Shown here in pieces: positions 9,201 through 17,112 of a stretch of 64,000 nucleotides of DNA. The stretch is from Mycobacteriaceae bacterium (GTDB taxonomy: Bacteria; Actinomycetota; Actinomycetes; Mycobacteriales; Mycobacteriaceae). Position numbers and translations under genes: made by a program. The stretch covers positions 1 to 64,000 of the forward strand of contig JAIEPH010000062.1 in assembly GCA_019749805.1 (NCBI GenBank). The letters are read 5' to 3'. Below the pieces are notes generated by a model that saw nothing but the letters and a program-made list of their open reading frames with translations, did no database searches and was not told the origin of the DNA. The first letter of the stretch is position 1; each line of letters begins with the position of its first letter.

Positions 9201-11408
9201 CGCGAGCCCGCCGAGGGGACTGAGCGGCGCGTCGCCGGCCTGTACGCCGATCTGCTCGGCCGCGACCGGATCGGTGCCGACGACTCGTTCTTCGACCTCG
9301 GCGGTCACTCACTGCTCGCCACGAAACTGGTTGCCGCGGTGCGGTCGCAGTGCCACGTGGACATCGGCGTGCGCGAGGTGTTCGAACTCGGCACGGTCGC
9401 AAGGCTGGCGGAACGCATCGACTCGATGTCGGCATCCGACTCGCGGCGTCCGCGGCTCGCCGCGATCCCACACGACGGGCCAATGCAGATGTCGGCCTCG
9501 CAGCTGCGGATGTGGTTCCAGTACCGCATCGACGGTCCCAACCCCGTCAACAACATCCCGTTCGCCGCGCGGCTCACCGGGCCGTGCGACGCCGATGCGT
9601 TCGTCCACGCGGTGCGCGACGTCGTCGCCCGGCATGAGGTGCTGCGCACCACCTATCGCGAAATCGACGGCGTGCCTTACCAGATCGTGAACGCCGTTGA
9701 AGAGGCCTCGGTCTCGGTGCGGCAGGCACACGGTGACGACGAGGTATGGCTGCACGCCGAACTCGACAACGAGCGGCGGCACATATTCGACCTCGAGGGC
9801 GCGCTGCCGGTCCGCGCGGCGGTACTGTCGACACCCGATGCGCACGTGGTGTCGCTTCTGGTGCATCACATCGCGGCGGACCACTGGTCGGCCATGGTGT
9901 TGTTCAACGATCTGCTCGCCGCGTACCGGTCCCGCCGGACCGGTCAGGCGCCGTCGTTCGCACCGCTGAAGGTCCAGTACGCGGACTACGCGGCGTGGCA
10001 GGCGGCGCTGCTGGCCGACACCGATGGACCCGTTGTGGCACAACGTGACTACTGGCGCGGACGGCTGGAGGGTCTGCCCGAGGATCCGGGGCTGACCCCC
10101 GACCTCGAGCGCCCGCCGGTGCTCAGTGGTGAGGGCGATGCCGTCGAGTTCGGCATCAACGGCGCGATCTGCGCGCAGCTCACCGAACTGAGCCAGCAGC
10201 TGGGCGTCACCGAATTCATGCTGCTGCAGCTGGCCGTCGCGGTGGCCTTGCACAAGGCCGGTGAGGGCAACGACATCCCGCTGGGCACTCCGGTGGCCGG
10301 CCGCACCGAGGCCGAACTCGATCAACTGGTCGGGTTCTTCATCAACATCGTCGTGCTGCGCAACGATCTGACCGACAATCCGACACTGCGCGAACTGCTG
10401 CGGCAGGCCCGCGACACTGCGCTGGGCGCCTACGCCCACCAGGACCTGCCCTTCGATCAGGTGGTCGACGCAGTCCGGCCGGCCCGGTCGCTTTCTCGCA
10501 ACCCGCTTTTCGGTGTCGTGGTGCACGTGCGTGAGGCCCTGCCCGCCGGGCAGGTAGTGGAGTCCTCGGCCGAGGGTGACACCGTGTTCACTGCGCTCGA
10601 ACCGCCGTTCGATGTCGCGCACGCCGACCTGTCGGTCAACTTCTTCGCTTCTGCTCAAGTCGCCGGCTCAGCCGGCGGCGACGACGGTTATCGGGGGCAC
10701 GTCATCTACCGCACCGACCTGTACCGCCGCACGACCGCGGAACGGTTGGTCCGCTGGCTCGGTCGTGTGCTGGCTGCGTTCGCCGACGATCCCGATCAGC
10801 GGTTGCGCGACATCCAGATCGCCGATCGCGAGGAACGGCAACGGGTGTACGGGTTCAGCGCCGCGGCGGGCATCAGCGTGCTCGACCAATGGCGGGATCC
10901 CGTGGCAGTCGGTGCGATCGGCGACGTATATGACCACCACATCGACGAGCAGGGCGTACACCTGCGACCGACAGGGAAGCGGGCGCGCTGGTCCGACACC
11001 GGCGAGGTTGAGTACCTCGAAGCCGGCAAGCCGACGGCGCCGGCAGGTCCGGCTGGGCCGTTTGAGCCCGCCTGCACCGAAACAGAACGCGTCCTCGCCG
11101 CAATGCTCGCCGATGTACTCGAACTGCCCGAGGTCGGTCGCAACGACGACTTCTTCAGCCTCGGCGGCGACAGCATCCTCGCGGTGCAGGTCGCCGCGAG
11201 GGCGCGGGACGCGGGACTGGCGCTGACCGCGCGAATGGTGTTCGAGCATCCTGCGGTCCAGGAACTGGCGGCCACCATCGATGCGGCGGGCAGCGCGCCC
11301 GAAACCGCCGATATCCGCCACGAGCCGATGGCCGCATCGGGCCTGTCGCCCGACGAACTGGCGGCGGTGACATCGATGTTCAACTCGTCCCGCGACGGTG
11401 CGCAGTGA
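6258..11408 (+). CDS. mbtE: mycobactin nonribosomal peptide synthetase MbtE
   Basis: 1716-residue NRPS, similar to M. tuberculosis MbtE (about 1682). Domains seen: condensation 1 (about 35-460, HHIAWDDG at 174-181), adenylation (about 495-965, core YLIYTSGSTGLPKG near 616 and AHGKIDRAAL near 957), carrier 1 (LGGHSL, Ser1018), condensation 2 (about 1075-1490, HHIAADH at 1203-1209 with the usual Gly replaced by His), and a second carrier (LGGDSI, Ser1639). Between condensation 2 and carrier 2 only a shrunken adenylation-like tail remains, so the second half has no working A domain. Family role: loading of the central (hydroxy)lysine. GTG start at 6258 after GAAGGTGGAA; ends GTGA into mbtF. Confidence 0.93.
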   Translation: MTDIADIREHADERRLELLRRRLSERGLRSGEHMPAEPTDAELSDGQRRMWFVQMADPTGAILNICLSYRIRGALDVARLRDSVNAVAARHALLRTTYSADTDGEPRPTVHDDLMPGWSAHDLSELSEHSSRLRLEVLAQREFSAPFDLSSDSPLRLTVVRTGADEHVMLLVAHHIAWDDGCWQVFFADLTRAYNGERLAAPTPVPAPVSGAIDADLEYWRNVMANPPEPLELPGPNGSAIPTNYRSQRTTLRLPDATVERVTAVAKESGATPYMVLLAAFGVLIHRYTHSHDLLVAAPVLNRTADLDDVIGYYGNTVAMRLRLQRGQTFREAIADARDTAVGAFAHQRVNLDRVVAEINPDRRHGVERMTRVTFGARGADGHGFNPDGITCERAELRGQFTQLPFGFMVEFDGAGIEVEAEYLVEVIDAGLARQLLEHYVVLLDSALANPEIPISDLDLMGPAYSDWLRKVSAGEEFNAPATTLVALVEAQSARTPDATAVVYEGRHYTYREINESANRFAHWLIEQGIGTEDRVAVLLDRSPELVITALGVIKAGAVYLPVDPTYPEDRLTFILSDSDPKLVLREALGGLDGHPVSNPTDADRIRPLGPESTAYLIYTSGSTGLPKGVPVPHRPVAEYFVWFKGDYQIDERERLLQVASPSFDVSIGEIFGMLACGGRLVVPRPDGLRDVGYLTDLLHDEGITSMHLVPSLLGLLMSLPGVNQWRTLQRVPIGGEALPGELADKFHGTFDALLHNFYGPTETVINASRYKVEGKQGTRIVPIGTPKINTQIHLLDDALKPVPAGVIGEIYIGGTHVARGYHQRPGLTAERFVADPFTPGARLYRSGDLARRNADGDIEFVGRADEQVKIRGFRIELGEVAAAISVDPSVGQAVVVVSELPNLGKSLVGYLTPADTSAGAADDVDIERIRARVAAALPDYMTPAAYVVIDEIPITAHGKIDRAALPEPDVDSWAGAGAEYREPAEGTERRVAGLYADLLGRDRIGADDSFFDLGGHSLLATKLVAAVRSQCHVDIGVREVFELGTVARLAERIDSMSASDSRRPRLAAIPHDGPMQMSASQLRMWFQYRIDGPNPVNNIPFAARLTGPCDADAFVHAVRDVVARHEVLRTTYREIDGVPYQIVNAVEEASVSVRQAHGDDEVWLHAELDNERRHIFDLEGALPVRAAVLSTPDAHVVSLLVHHIAADHWSAMVLFNDLLAAYRSRRTGQAPSFAPLKVQYADYAAWQAALLADTDGPVVAQRDYWRGRLEGLPEDPGLTPDLERPPVLSGEGDAVEFGINGAICAQLTELSQQLGVTEFMLLQLAVAVALHKAGEGNDIPLGTPVAGRTEAELDQLVGFFINIVVLRNDLTDNPTLRELLRQARDTALGAYAHQDLPFDQVVDAVRPARSLSRNPLFGVVVHVREALPAGQVVESSAEGDTVFTALEPPFDVAHADLSVNFFASAQVAGSAGGDDGYRGHVIYRTDLYRRTTAERLVRWLGRVLAAFADDPDQRLRDIQIADREERQRVYGFSAAAGISVLDQWRDPVAVGAIGDVYDHHIDEQGVHLRPTGKRARWSDTGEVEYLEAGKPTAPAGPAGPFEPACTETERVLAAMLADVLELPEVGRNDDFFSLGGDSILAVQVAARARDAGLALTARMVFEHPAVQELAATIDAAGSAPETADIRHEPMAASGLSPDELAAVTSMFNSSRDGAQ

Positions 11409-14400
11409 CCCAAAGCAGCACCAAGACCGATGCCGAGGTGGCCGTCGAAGATGTGATGGCGCTCAGCCCGCTACAGCAGGGGCTGTTCTCGTTGGCCCAA
11501 CTGAGCAGCGGTGACAGCGGCGACGACCCGTACGTCATCGCGATGTCCGCTGACATCTTCGGCGCATTGGATCCGGAGTTGTTGCGCACCTGCGCCGCAC
11601 ACCTGCTGGCGCGGCATCCCAACCTGCGCGCCAGCTTCTTTCGCGGTGACCTGAGCCGCCCCGTCCAGGTCGTCCCCTCCCGGGTCGACCTGCCGTGGCG
11701 CACGATCACCGCGACCGCCGACGAGGTCGACGCGCTGGACTTCGACGAACGACTGCGCCCGTTCGACCTCGAGCGCGGACCCGCGATCCGCTTCGTGCTC
11801 ATCGAGGTGCCCGAATCGCATTGGCGCCTCGTGGTGGTTGCGCACCACATCATCATCGACGGCTGGTCCCTGCCGCTGTTCGTCGGTGAGCTGATCGGCA
11901 TGTACCGCGCAGGCGGGGACGCCGGTGTCCTGCCCCCGCCGCCGCGACCGTACCGCGACTACATCGGTTGGCTCGCAGCGCGAGACCATGACGCCAGCCG
12001 CACACTGTGGCGCGAACACCTCTCCGGTATGGATGGTCCGACGCTGCTGTCGCCTACCCTTTCCGCGGGCGAGCCCGAAGGCGGGTCGCCGCGTCGCACC
12101 GAGCTGAAGCTTGACACCGGCACCACCGCCGCGCTGGCTGAGGCGGCACGTTCGCACGGGGTCACCGTGAACACCCTGGTGCAAATGGCCTGGGCGAATT
12201 TGTTGTCCGCGTTCACGGATCGCAGTGATGTGGTGTTCGGCGTGACAGTGTCGGGTCGTCCGAGCGAGCTGACCGGGGTCGAGTCCATGGTCGGACTGTT
12301 CATCAACACCGTGCCGCTGCGGGTGCGGCTGGATCCCGCGACCGGCGCGGGCGCGCAATGTGTTGCACTGCAACGCGAGGCGGCGAAGCTTCGTGACCAC
12401 AGCTACCTGCCGCACGCCGAACTGCGATCGCTCGGCGGGATCGGCGAGATGTTCGACACCCTGCTGGTGTACGAGAACTTCCCGTCCGGTGGACTGGTCG
12501 GAGGAGGGGAATTCACGGCGAACGGCGCTACGTTCCGCCCGGCGGCACTGGAGAGCCTGTCGCACTTTCCCGTCACCGTTGCCGCGCACATGGTCGACGA
12601 CCAGCTGACGGTTCTCGTCGAAGTGGCCGACGGGGCACTCGGGTCGATGACGCCCGAGAGCCTGGGTCGACGATTGCTCAACACCGTCCGGCTGTTGGTT
12701 GCCAAGTGGGACAGCCCACTTCGCGATATCAGCGTCCTGCTCGACGGGGAGCAACCGCGAACCGAGATCGGTGAGGCACCCGGACACACCGGGGTGCACA
12801 CCAGGTTCACCGACGTCGCCTACACCCGGCTGGCATCGCGGGCACTGAGCTGGTGCGGCGGCGAGCTGACCTACCGCGAACTCGACGAGGCCGCCGACCA
12901 GGTCGCCGCCCTGCTGGTGGGTAGCGGGGTTCGCGTGGAAGACCCGGTGGCGATCAACCTTTCGCGCGGCCCGCAATACGTGATCGCCATGCTGGGGGTG
13001 CTGAAGGCCGGCGCCGTCATCGTCCCGCTCGACCCCGCTATGCCTGCCGACAGGATTGCCGACATCCTCGCCCAGTGCGGTGCGGCGGTGATCGTCGACG
13101 ACATGTTGATGTCAGCCGCTGCCGCCGAGCAATGCGACGGATTCCAGCCCGTCGCAGCACATCCCGGCCAGGCTGCCTATGTCGTCTTCACCTCGGGCAC
13201 CACGGGACGGCCGAAGGGCGTCATCGGTACCCACCAAGCGCTGCTCGCGTACGCCGAGGATCACGCCCAGCACATTCTGCGGCCCGCAGCCGCCCGGTTG
13301 AGCCATCCGCTGCGCGTCGCACATGCCTGGTCGTTCACCTTCGACGCAGCCTGGCAGCCGCTGGCGGCGCTGCTCGACGGGCACTCGGTGCACATCGTCG
13401 ACGACGACGTCCAACGGGATGCCGAATCGTTGGTCGAGATCGTCGCGCGGTACGGAATCGACCTGATCGACACGACCCCGTCGATGTTCGCGCAGCTGCA
13501 CGCGGTCGGACTGCTGACCACGGTGCCACTTGGCGTGCTCGCACTGGGGGGTGAGGCGATCGGCATTCCGGCGTGGAACCTGATCCGCGACGAATGCTCT
13601 CGCACCGGCATGACGGCCTACAACTGTTACGGACCAACAGAATCCACGGTCGAGGCCGTGGTCGCGCCCATCGCCGATCATCTCGAGCCGACGATCGGTG
13701 TGCCTACATCGGCGACCCGCGCCTACGTACTGGATTCGTGGTTTCGGCCCGCGCCCGACGGGGTGCCCGGCGAGCTCTACCTGTCCGGTCGCCAACTGAC
13801 CCGCGGCTATCTCGGCAGGCCTGCCGAGACCGCGGGACGATTCGTGGCCGACCCGTTCGTTCCCGGCGAGCGGATGTACCGGACCGGTGACGTGGTGCGA
13901 CGCCAGCCCGACGGGGCGCTACAGTTCCTCGGCCGTTCCGACGCGCAGGTGAAGATCCGTGGCTTCCGTGTCGAGCCCGCCGAGATCTCGGCCGTGCTGC
14001 ACACGCATCCCGCGGTGCGTCACGCACACGTCGCGGTACGGAAGCGGGCGCGCGGCGGGCCGCGATTGATCGCCTATCTGGCCGCTGAACCAGCGCCTGA
14101 CCTCGCCGAGCTGCGGGGCATGCTGTCAAAGCGGTTGCCGCGCTATATGGTTCCGCAGAGCATCGTCATCGTCGACCAGATGCCGCTGACGTCGCACGGC
14201 AAGATCGACGAAACCGCGCTGGCGGCGCTTCCCGTAGACGACGGACCGTCGGCGGCGCCGGAAACCGAAACCGAGGCCGCGCTCGTCGCTGTGTTGACCG
14301 AGCTACTCGACGGCGTCGAGATCGACGTCGCCGCGGAGTTTCTTCAGCTCGGCCTCGACAGCATCGTCGCGCTTTCGGTGGTGCAGGGAGCCCGCAGGCG

Positions 14401-15757
14401 CGGCATTCCCCTGCGGGCACGACTGATGCTGGAATGTGCGACCATCCGCGAACTGGCCGCGGCGATCGACAACGAGTCCGTCACCGTCAACACTCGGGGT
14501 GACGAGGGAACCGGGCCGATACCGGTGCCGCCCAACGTGCATTGGCTCTACGAGCACGGCCAGCCGCGGCGGCTGGCGCAGACCGAGACGGTCCGGCTCC
14601 CCGAGGGGATCACCCGCGCGGACCTGGACCGCATGCTCAAAGCCGTCGTCAACGGGCACGAGGTCCTGCGCAGCCGCCTGGACATCGAAACGATGACGTT
14701 CGTCGAACACGAGCCCGCAGGGTTTCTCACCGAGGTGTGGGTCGAGGGCGACATGGTCGACGCGGTCGCCGAGCATTCCGCACATGCGGTGGAACGGCTT
14801 GACCCGCAACGGGGATCGATGATGTCAGCGGTGTGGCTGCGAGAATCCGACGGCGCGGGCGTGCTCATGCTGGTCGCACACGTGCTTGCGCTGGACCCCG
14901 CATCGTGGCGGATCGTGCTGGGTGAGCTCGACGCCTCGTGGCACACCATCAAATCGGGTCTGGATCCGCACCCCACGACCGAGCACACCAGCTATCGGCG
15001 TTGGTCGCGGCTGCTCGCCGAGCGCGCCGCCCAACTGGACACATGCGACTTCTGGGCGGCTCAACTCGAGGGTGCCGATCCGGTGCTCGGTGCCCGACGC
15101 CTCCGGCCGGAGACCGACCGGATCGGCGACGTCGTCGTCACCATGTCGCTCACCGATCCCGAGGTGTCGGCGCGTGTTCTCAGTGGTGCCGTGCCCGCGC
15201 AGAAGATCCTCGCGGCCGCGGCCGCAAGGACCATCGATCGGTGGCGTGAGCATCGGGGGCAGGACCAGGCGACGCCCCTGCTCGCACTGGAGACGCACGG
15301 CCGCGCGGACGGAATCATGGATGACACCGACACCTCCGACACGGTCGGTCTGCTCACCGCCATCTATCCGCTGCGGATGAACGTGCCAGGTGCGATCGAC
15401 GCGATGCCGGGCGACGGTATCGACTTCGGGCTGCTGCGCTATTTGCGTACGGATACCGCGGAGCGGCTGCGGGGGTACGCCGACCCGCAGCTGCTGCTGA
15501 ACTTTCTCGGCAGAGTGCACGTCAACACCGGCGGCGAGCTGATCCCCGATCGCTCACTGTTGGCGGGCGTGTCGTCGCGACCGGAGCCCGATCTCGCTGT
15601 ACGCCATGAGTTGACCATCCTGGCCGCCGTGATCGGCGATGCCGACAGGCCGGTGCTGGGCACCCAGTGGCGCACGCTGCCGGAGATCCTGTCCGCCGAC
15701 GACGTCGCCACCCTGCAGTCGATGTGGCAGGACTCGCTACGAGAGGTTGCACCATGA
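11405..15757 (+). CDS. mbtF: mycobactin nonribosomal peptide synthetase MbtF
   Basis: 1450-residue NRPS (M. tuberculosis MbtF about 1461) that by family role adds the terminal lysine which becomes the seven-membered lactam. Domains: condensation (about 15-430, HHIIIDG at 147-153), adenylation (about 475-905, YVVFTSGTTGRPKG near 590), carrier (LGLDS, Ser986) and a terminal epimerization-type domain (about 1035-1440). The terminal domain keeps E-domain landmarks SWRIV, LETHGR and VGLLTAIYP, but the catalytic HHxxxDG reads AHVLALDP (Ala1158-His1159, Gly to Pro). It is probably inactive in epimerization or adapted to chain release. GTG at 11405 overlaps the mbtE stop by 4 bases; the end overlaps mbtG as ATGA. 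Confidence 0.93.
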   Translation: MTQSSTKTDAEVAVEDVMALSPLQQGLFSLAQLSSGDSGDDPYVIAMSADIFGALDPELLRTCAAHLLARHPNLRASFFRGDLSRPVQVVPSRVDLPWRTITATADEVDALDFDERLRPFDLERGPAIRFVLIEVPESHWRLVVVAHHIIIDGWSLPLFVGELIGMYRAGGDAGVLPPPPRPYRDYIGWLAARDHDASRTLWREHLSGMDGPTLLSPTLSAGEPEGGSPRRTELKLDTGTTAALAEAARSHGVTVNTLVQMAWANLLSAFTDRSDVVFGVTVSGRPSELTGVESMVGLFINTVPLRVRLDPATGAGAQCVALQREAAKLRDHSYLPHAELRSLGGIGEMFDTLLVYENFPSGGLVGGGEFTANGATFRPAALESLSHFPVTVAAHMVDDQLTVLVEVADGALGSMTPESLGRRLLNTVRLLVAKWDSPLRDISVLLDGEQPRTEIGEAPGHTGVHTRFTDVAYTRLASRALSWCGGELTYRELDEAADQVAALLVGSGVRVEDPVAINLSRGPQYVIAMLGVLKAGAVIVPLDPAMPADRIADILAQCGAAVIVDDMLMSAAAAEQCDGFQPVAAHPGQAAYVVFTSGTTGRPKGVIGTHQALLAYAEDHAQHILRPAAARLSHPLRVAHAWSFTFDAAWQPLAALLDGHSVHIVDDDVQRDAESLVEIVARYGIDLIDTTPSMFAQLHAVGLLTTVPLGVLALGGEAIGIPAWNLIRDECSRTGMTAYNCYGPTESTVEAVVAPIADHLEPTIGVPTSATRAYVLDSWFRPAPDGVPGELYLSGRQLTRGYLGRPAETAGRFVADPFVPGERMYRTGDVVRRQPDGALQFLGRSDAQVKIRGFRVEPAEISAVLHTHPAVRHAHVAVRKRARGGPRLIAYLAAEPAPDLAELRGMLSKRLPRYMVPQSIVIVDQMPLTSHGKIDETALAALPVDDGPSAAPETETEAALVAVLTELLDGVEIDVAAEFLQLGLDSIVALSVVQGARRRGIPLRARLMLECATIRELAAAIDNESVTVNTRGDEGTGPIPVPPNVHWLYEHGQPRRLAQTETVRLPEGITRADLDRMLKAVVNGHEVLRSRLDIETMTFVEHEPAGFLTEVWVEGDMVDAVAEHSAHAVERLDPQRGSMMSAVWLRESDGAGVLMLVAHVLALDPASWRIVLGELDASWHTIKSGLDPHPTTEHTSYRRWSRLLAERAAQLDTCDFWAAQLEGADPVLGARRLRPETDRIGDVVVTMSLTDPEVSARVLSGAVPAQKILAAAAARTIDRWREHRGQDQATPLLALETHGRADGIMDDTDTSDTVGLLTAIYPLRMNVPGAIDAMPGDGIDFGLLRYLRTDTAERLRGYADPQLLLNFLGRVHVNTGGELIPDRSLLAGVSSRPEPDLAVRHELTILAAVIGDADRPVLGTQWRTLPEILSADDVATLQSMWQDSLREVAP

Positions 15758-17112
15758 GGCCCACCCTCGCCGTCGTCGGCGCAGGAGCCAAGGCCATTGC
15801 CGTCGCCGCCAAAGCGGCCGAGCTGCACGACATGGGCGTTCACGTGCCCAAAGTCGTTGCGGTGGAACGCACCGGCGTGGCCGCGAACTGGCAGGCCGAG
15901 GGCGGCTGGACCGACGGTCAGCACCGCTTGGGCACCAGCCCCGAGAAGGATGTCGGCTTTCCGTACCGCTCGTCGTCCCCTGCCCTGCGGGCGGGGGCCC
16001 AGGCGCCGGGCCGCAACGCCGAACTCGACGAGCGCATGACGCGGCACAGCTGGCAGGCATACTTGATCGCGACCGGCCAGTTCGCCGAATGGGTAGACCG
16101 CGGCAGGCCCGCGCCAACCCATCGCAAGTGGAGTCAGTACCTGCGCTGGGTCGCGGGTAACTGCCAGATGAACATCGTCTCCGGCGAGGTCACCCGGATC
16201 TCCGTCGACAGCACCACCGCCGCACCCCGCTGGGCGCTGCACACGTCGGATGACGCGGTGCTTGCGGACGCCGTGATGATCACCGGCCCGGGTCAACCCG
16301 AGCGGTCGATCCTGCCCGGCAACCCGCGGGTGCTCTCGATCGCGCAGTTCTGGCACCGGGCCGCGGGCAACGAGCTGATCTCCGCGGAGCGGGTCGCGGT
16401 GATCGGGGGAGGTGAGACCGCGGCATCGATGCTCAACGAGCTGTTCCGGCACAGGGTTTCGACGATCACCGTCATCTCACCCGGGGTCACCCTGTTCACC
16501 CGCGGTGAGGGTTTCTTCGAGAACAAACTGTTCTCCGACCCCACCGGCTGGACCAGCCTCACGCTGAGCGAGCGCCATGACGCGCTGGCACGCACCGACC
16601 GCGGCGTGTTCTCCGCGCGAGTGCAGGATGCGCTGCTGTCCGACGACCGGATTCGCCATCTTCGCGGCCGTGTCGCGCATGCGGTGGCGCGGGACAGCCG
16701 AATCCGCCTGACGCTCAGTACGAATCAGGGAAGTGAAAATTTCGAGACCGTGCACGGATTCGATCTCGTCATCGACGGGTCGGGCGCCGACGCGCTGTGG
16801 TTCCTGCCGCTGCTGGGCCAGGATGCGCTGGATCTGCTCGAACTGAGCCTCGGCGGCCCGCTGACCGGTGAGGCGCTCCAGGAGTTCATCGGCGACGACC
16901 TGGCGATCACCGGCGTCACGCCAAAGCTGTTCCTGCCAGGACTGTCCGGGCTCACCCAGGGGCCGGGCTTCCCCAACCTGTCCTGCCTTGGACTGCTCTC
17001 GGACCGGATACTCGGTGCCGACTACGCCACGGAGCGAGGCCCGTCCGAGCGACCATCACGCACCGTGACAGACAACGCACTGGAGCCTGCGCGAATCCGT
17101 GGGCTGAGCTAG
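15754..17112 (+). CDS. mbtG: L-lysine N6-monooxygenase MbtG
   Basis: 452-residue flavin-dependent N-hydroxylase. It makes the hydroxamate groups that bind iron in mycobactin, using NADPH, FAD and O2. The N-terminal FAD loop reads VVGAGAKAIAV, and a second nucleotide loop IGGGETAAS lies near residue 215. The segment TGPGQPER between them fits the family. The ATG at 15754 overlaps the mbtF stop (ATGA), setting the start. It is the last gene of the operon, and its TAG shares the palindrome CTAG (17109-17112) with the stop of the convergent irtB, leaving no intergenic space. In M. tuberculosis mbtH follows here, but in this window it does not. Confidence 0.93.
   Translation: MRPTLAVVGAGAKAIAVAAKAAELHDMGVHVPKVVAVERTGVAANWQAEGGWTDGQHRLGTSPEKDVGFPYRSSSPALRAGAQAPGRNAELDERMTRHSWQAYLIATGQFAEWVDRGRPAPTHRKWSQYLRWVAGNCQMNIVSGEVTRISVDSTTAAPRWALHTSDDAVLADAVMITGPGQPERSILPGNPRVLSIAQFWHRAAGNELISAERVAVIGGGETAASMLNELFRHRVSTITVISPGVTLFTRGEGFFENKLFSDPTGWTSLTLSERHDALARTDRGVFSARVQDALLSDDRIRHLRGRVAHAVARDSRIRLTLSTNQGSENFETVHGFDLVIDGSGADALWFLPLLGQDALDLLELSLGGPLTGEALQEFIGDDLAITGVTPKLFLPGLSGLTQGPGFPNLSCLGLLSDRILGADYATERGPSERPSRTVTDNALEPARIRGLS

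Noticed and set aside
7227..9308. 693-codon open frame antisense to mbtE
   Set aside because: High-GC mirror of the NRPS reading frame; Arg/His/Asp-rich with no motifs, while the plus strand has clear condensation and adenylation motifs.
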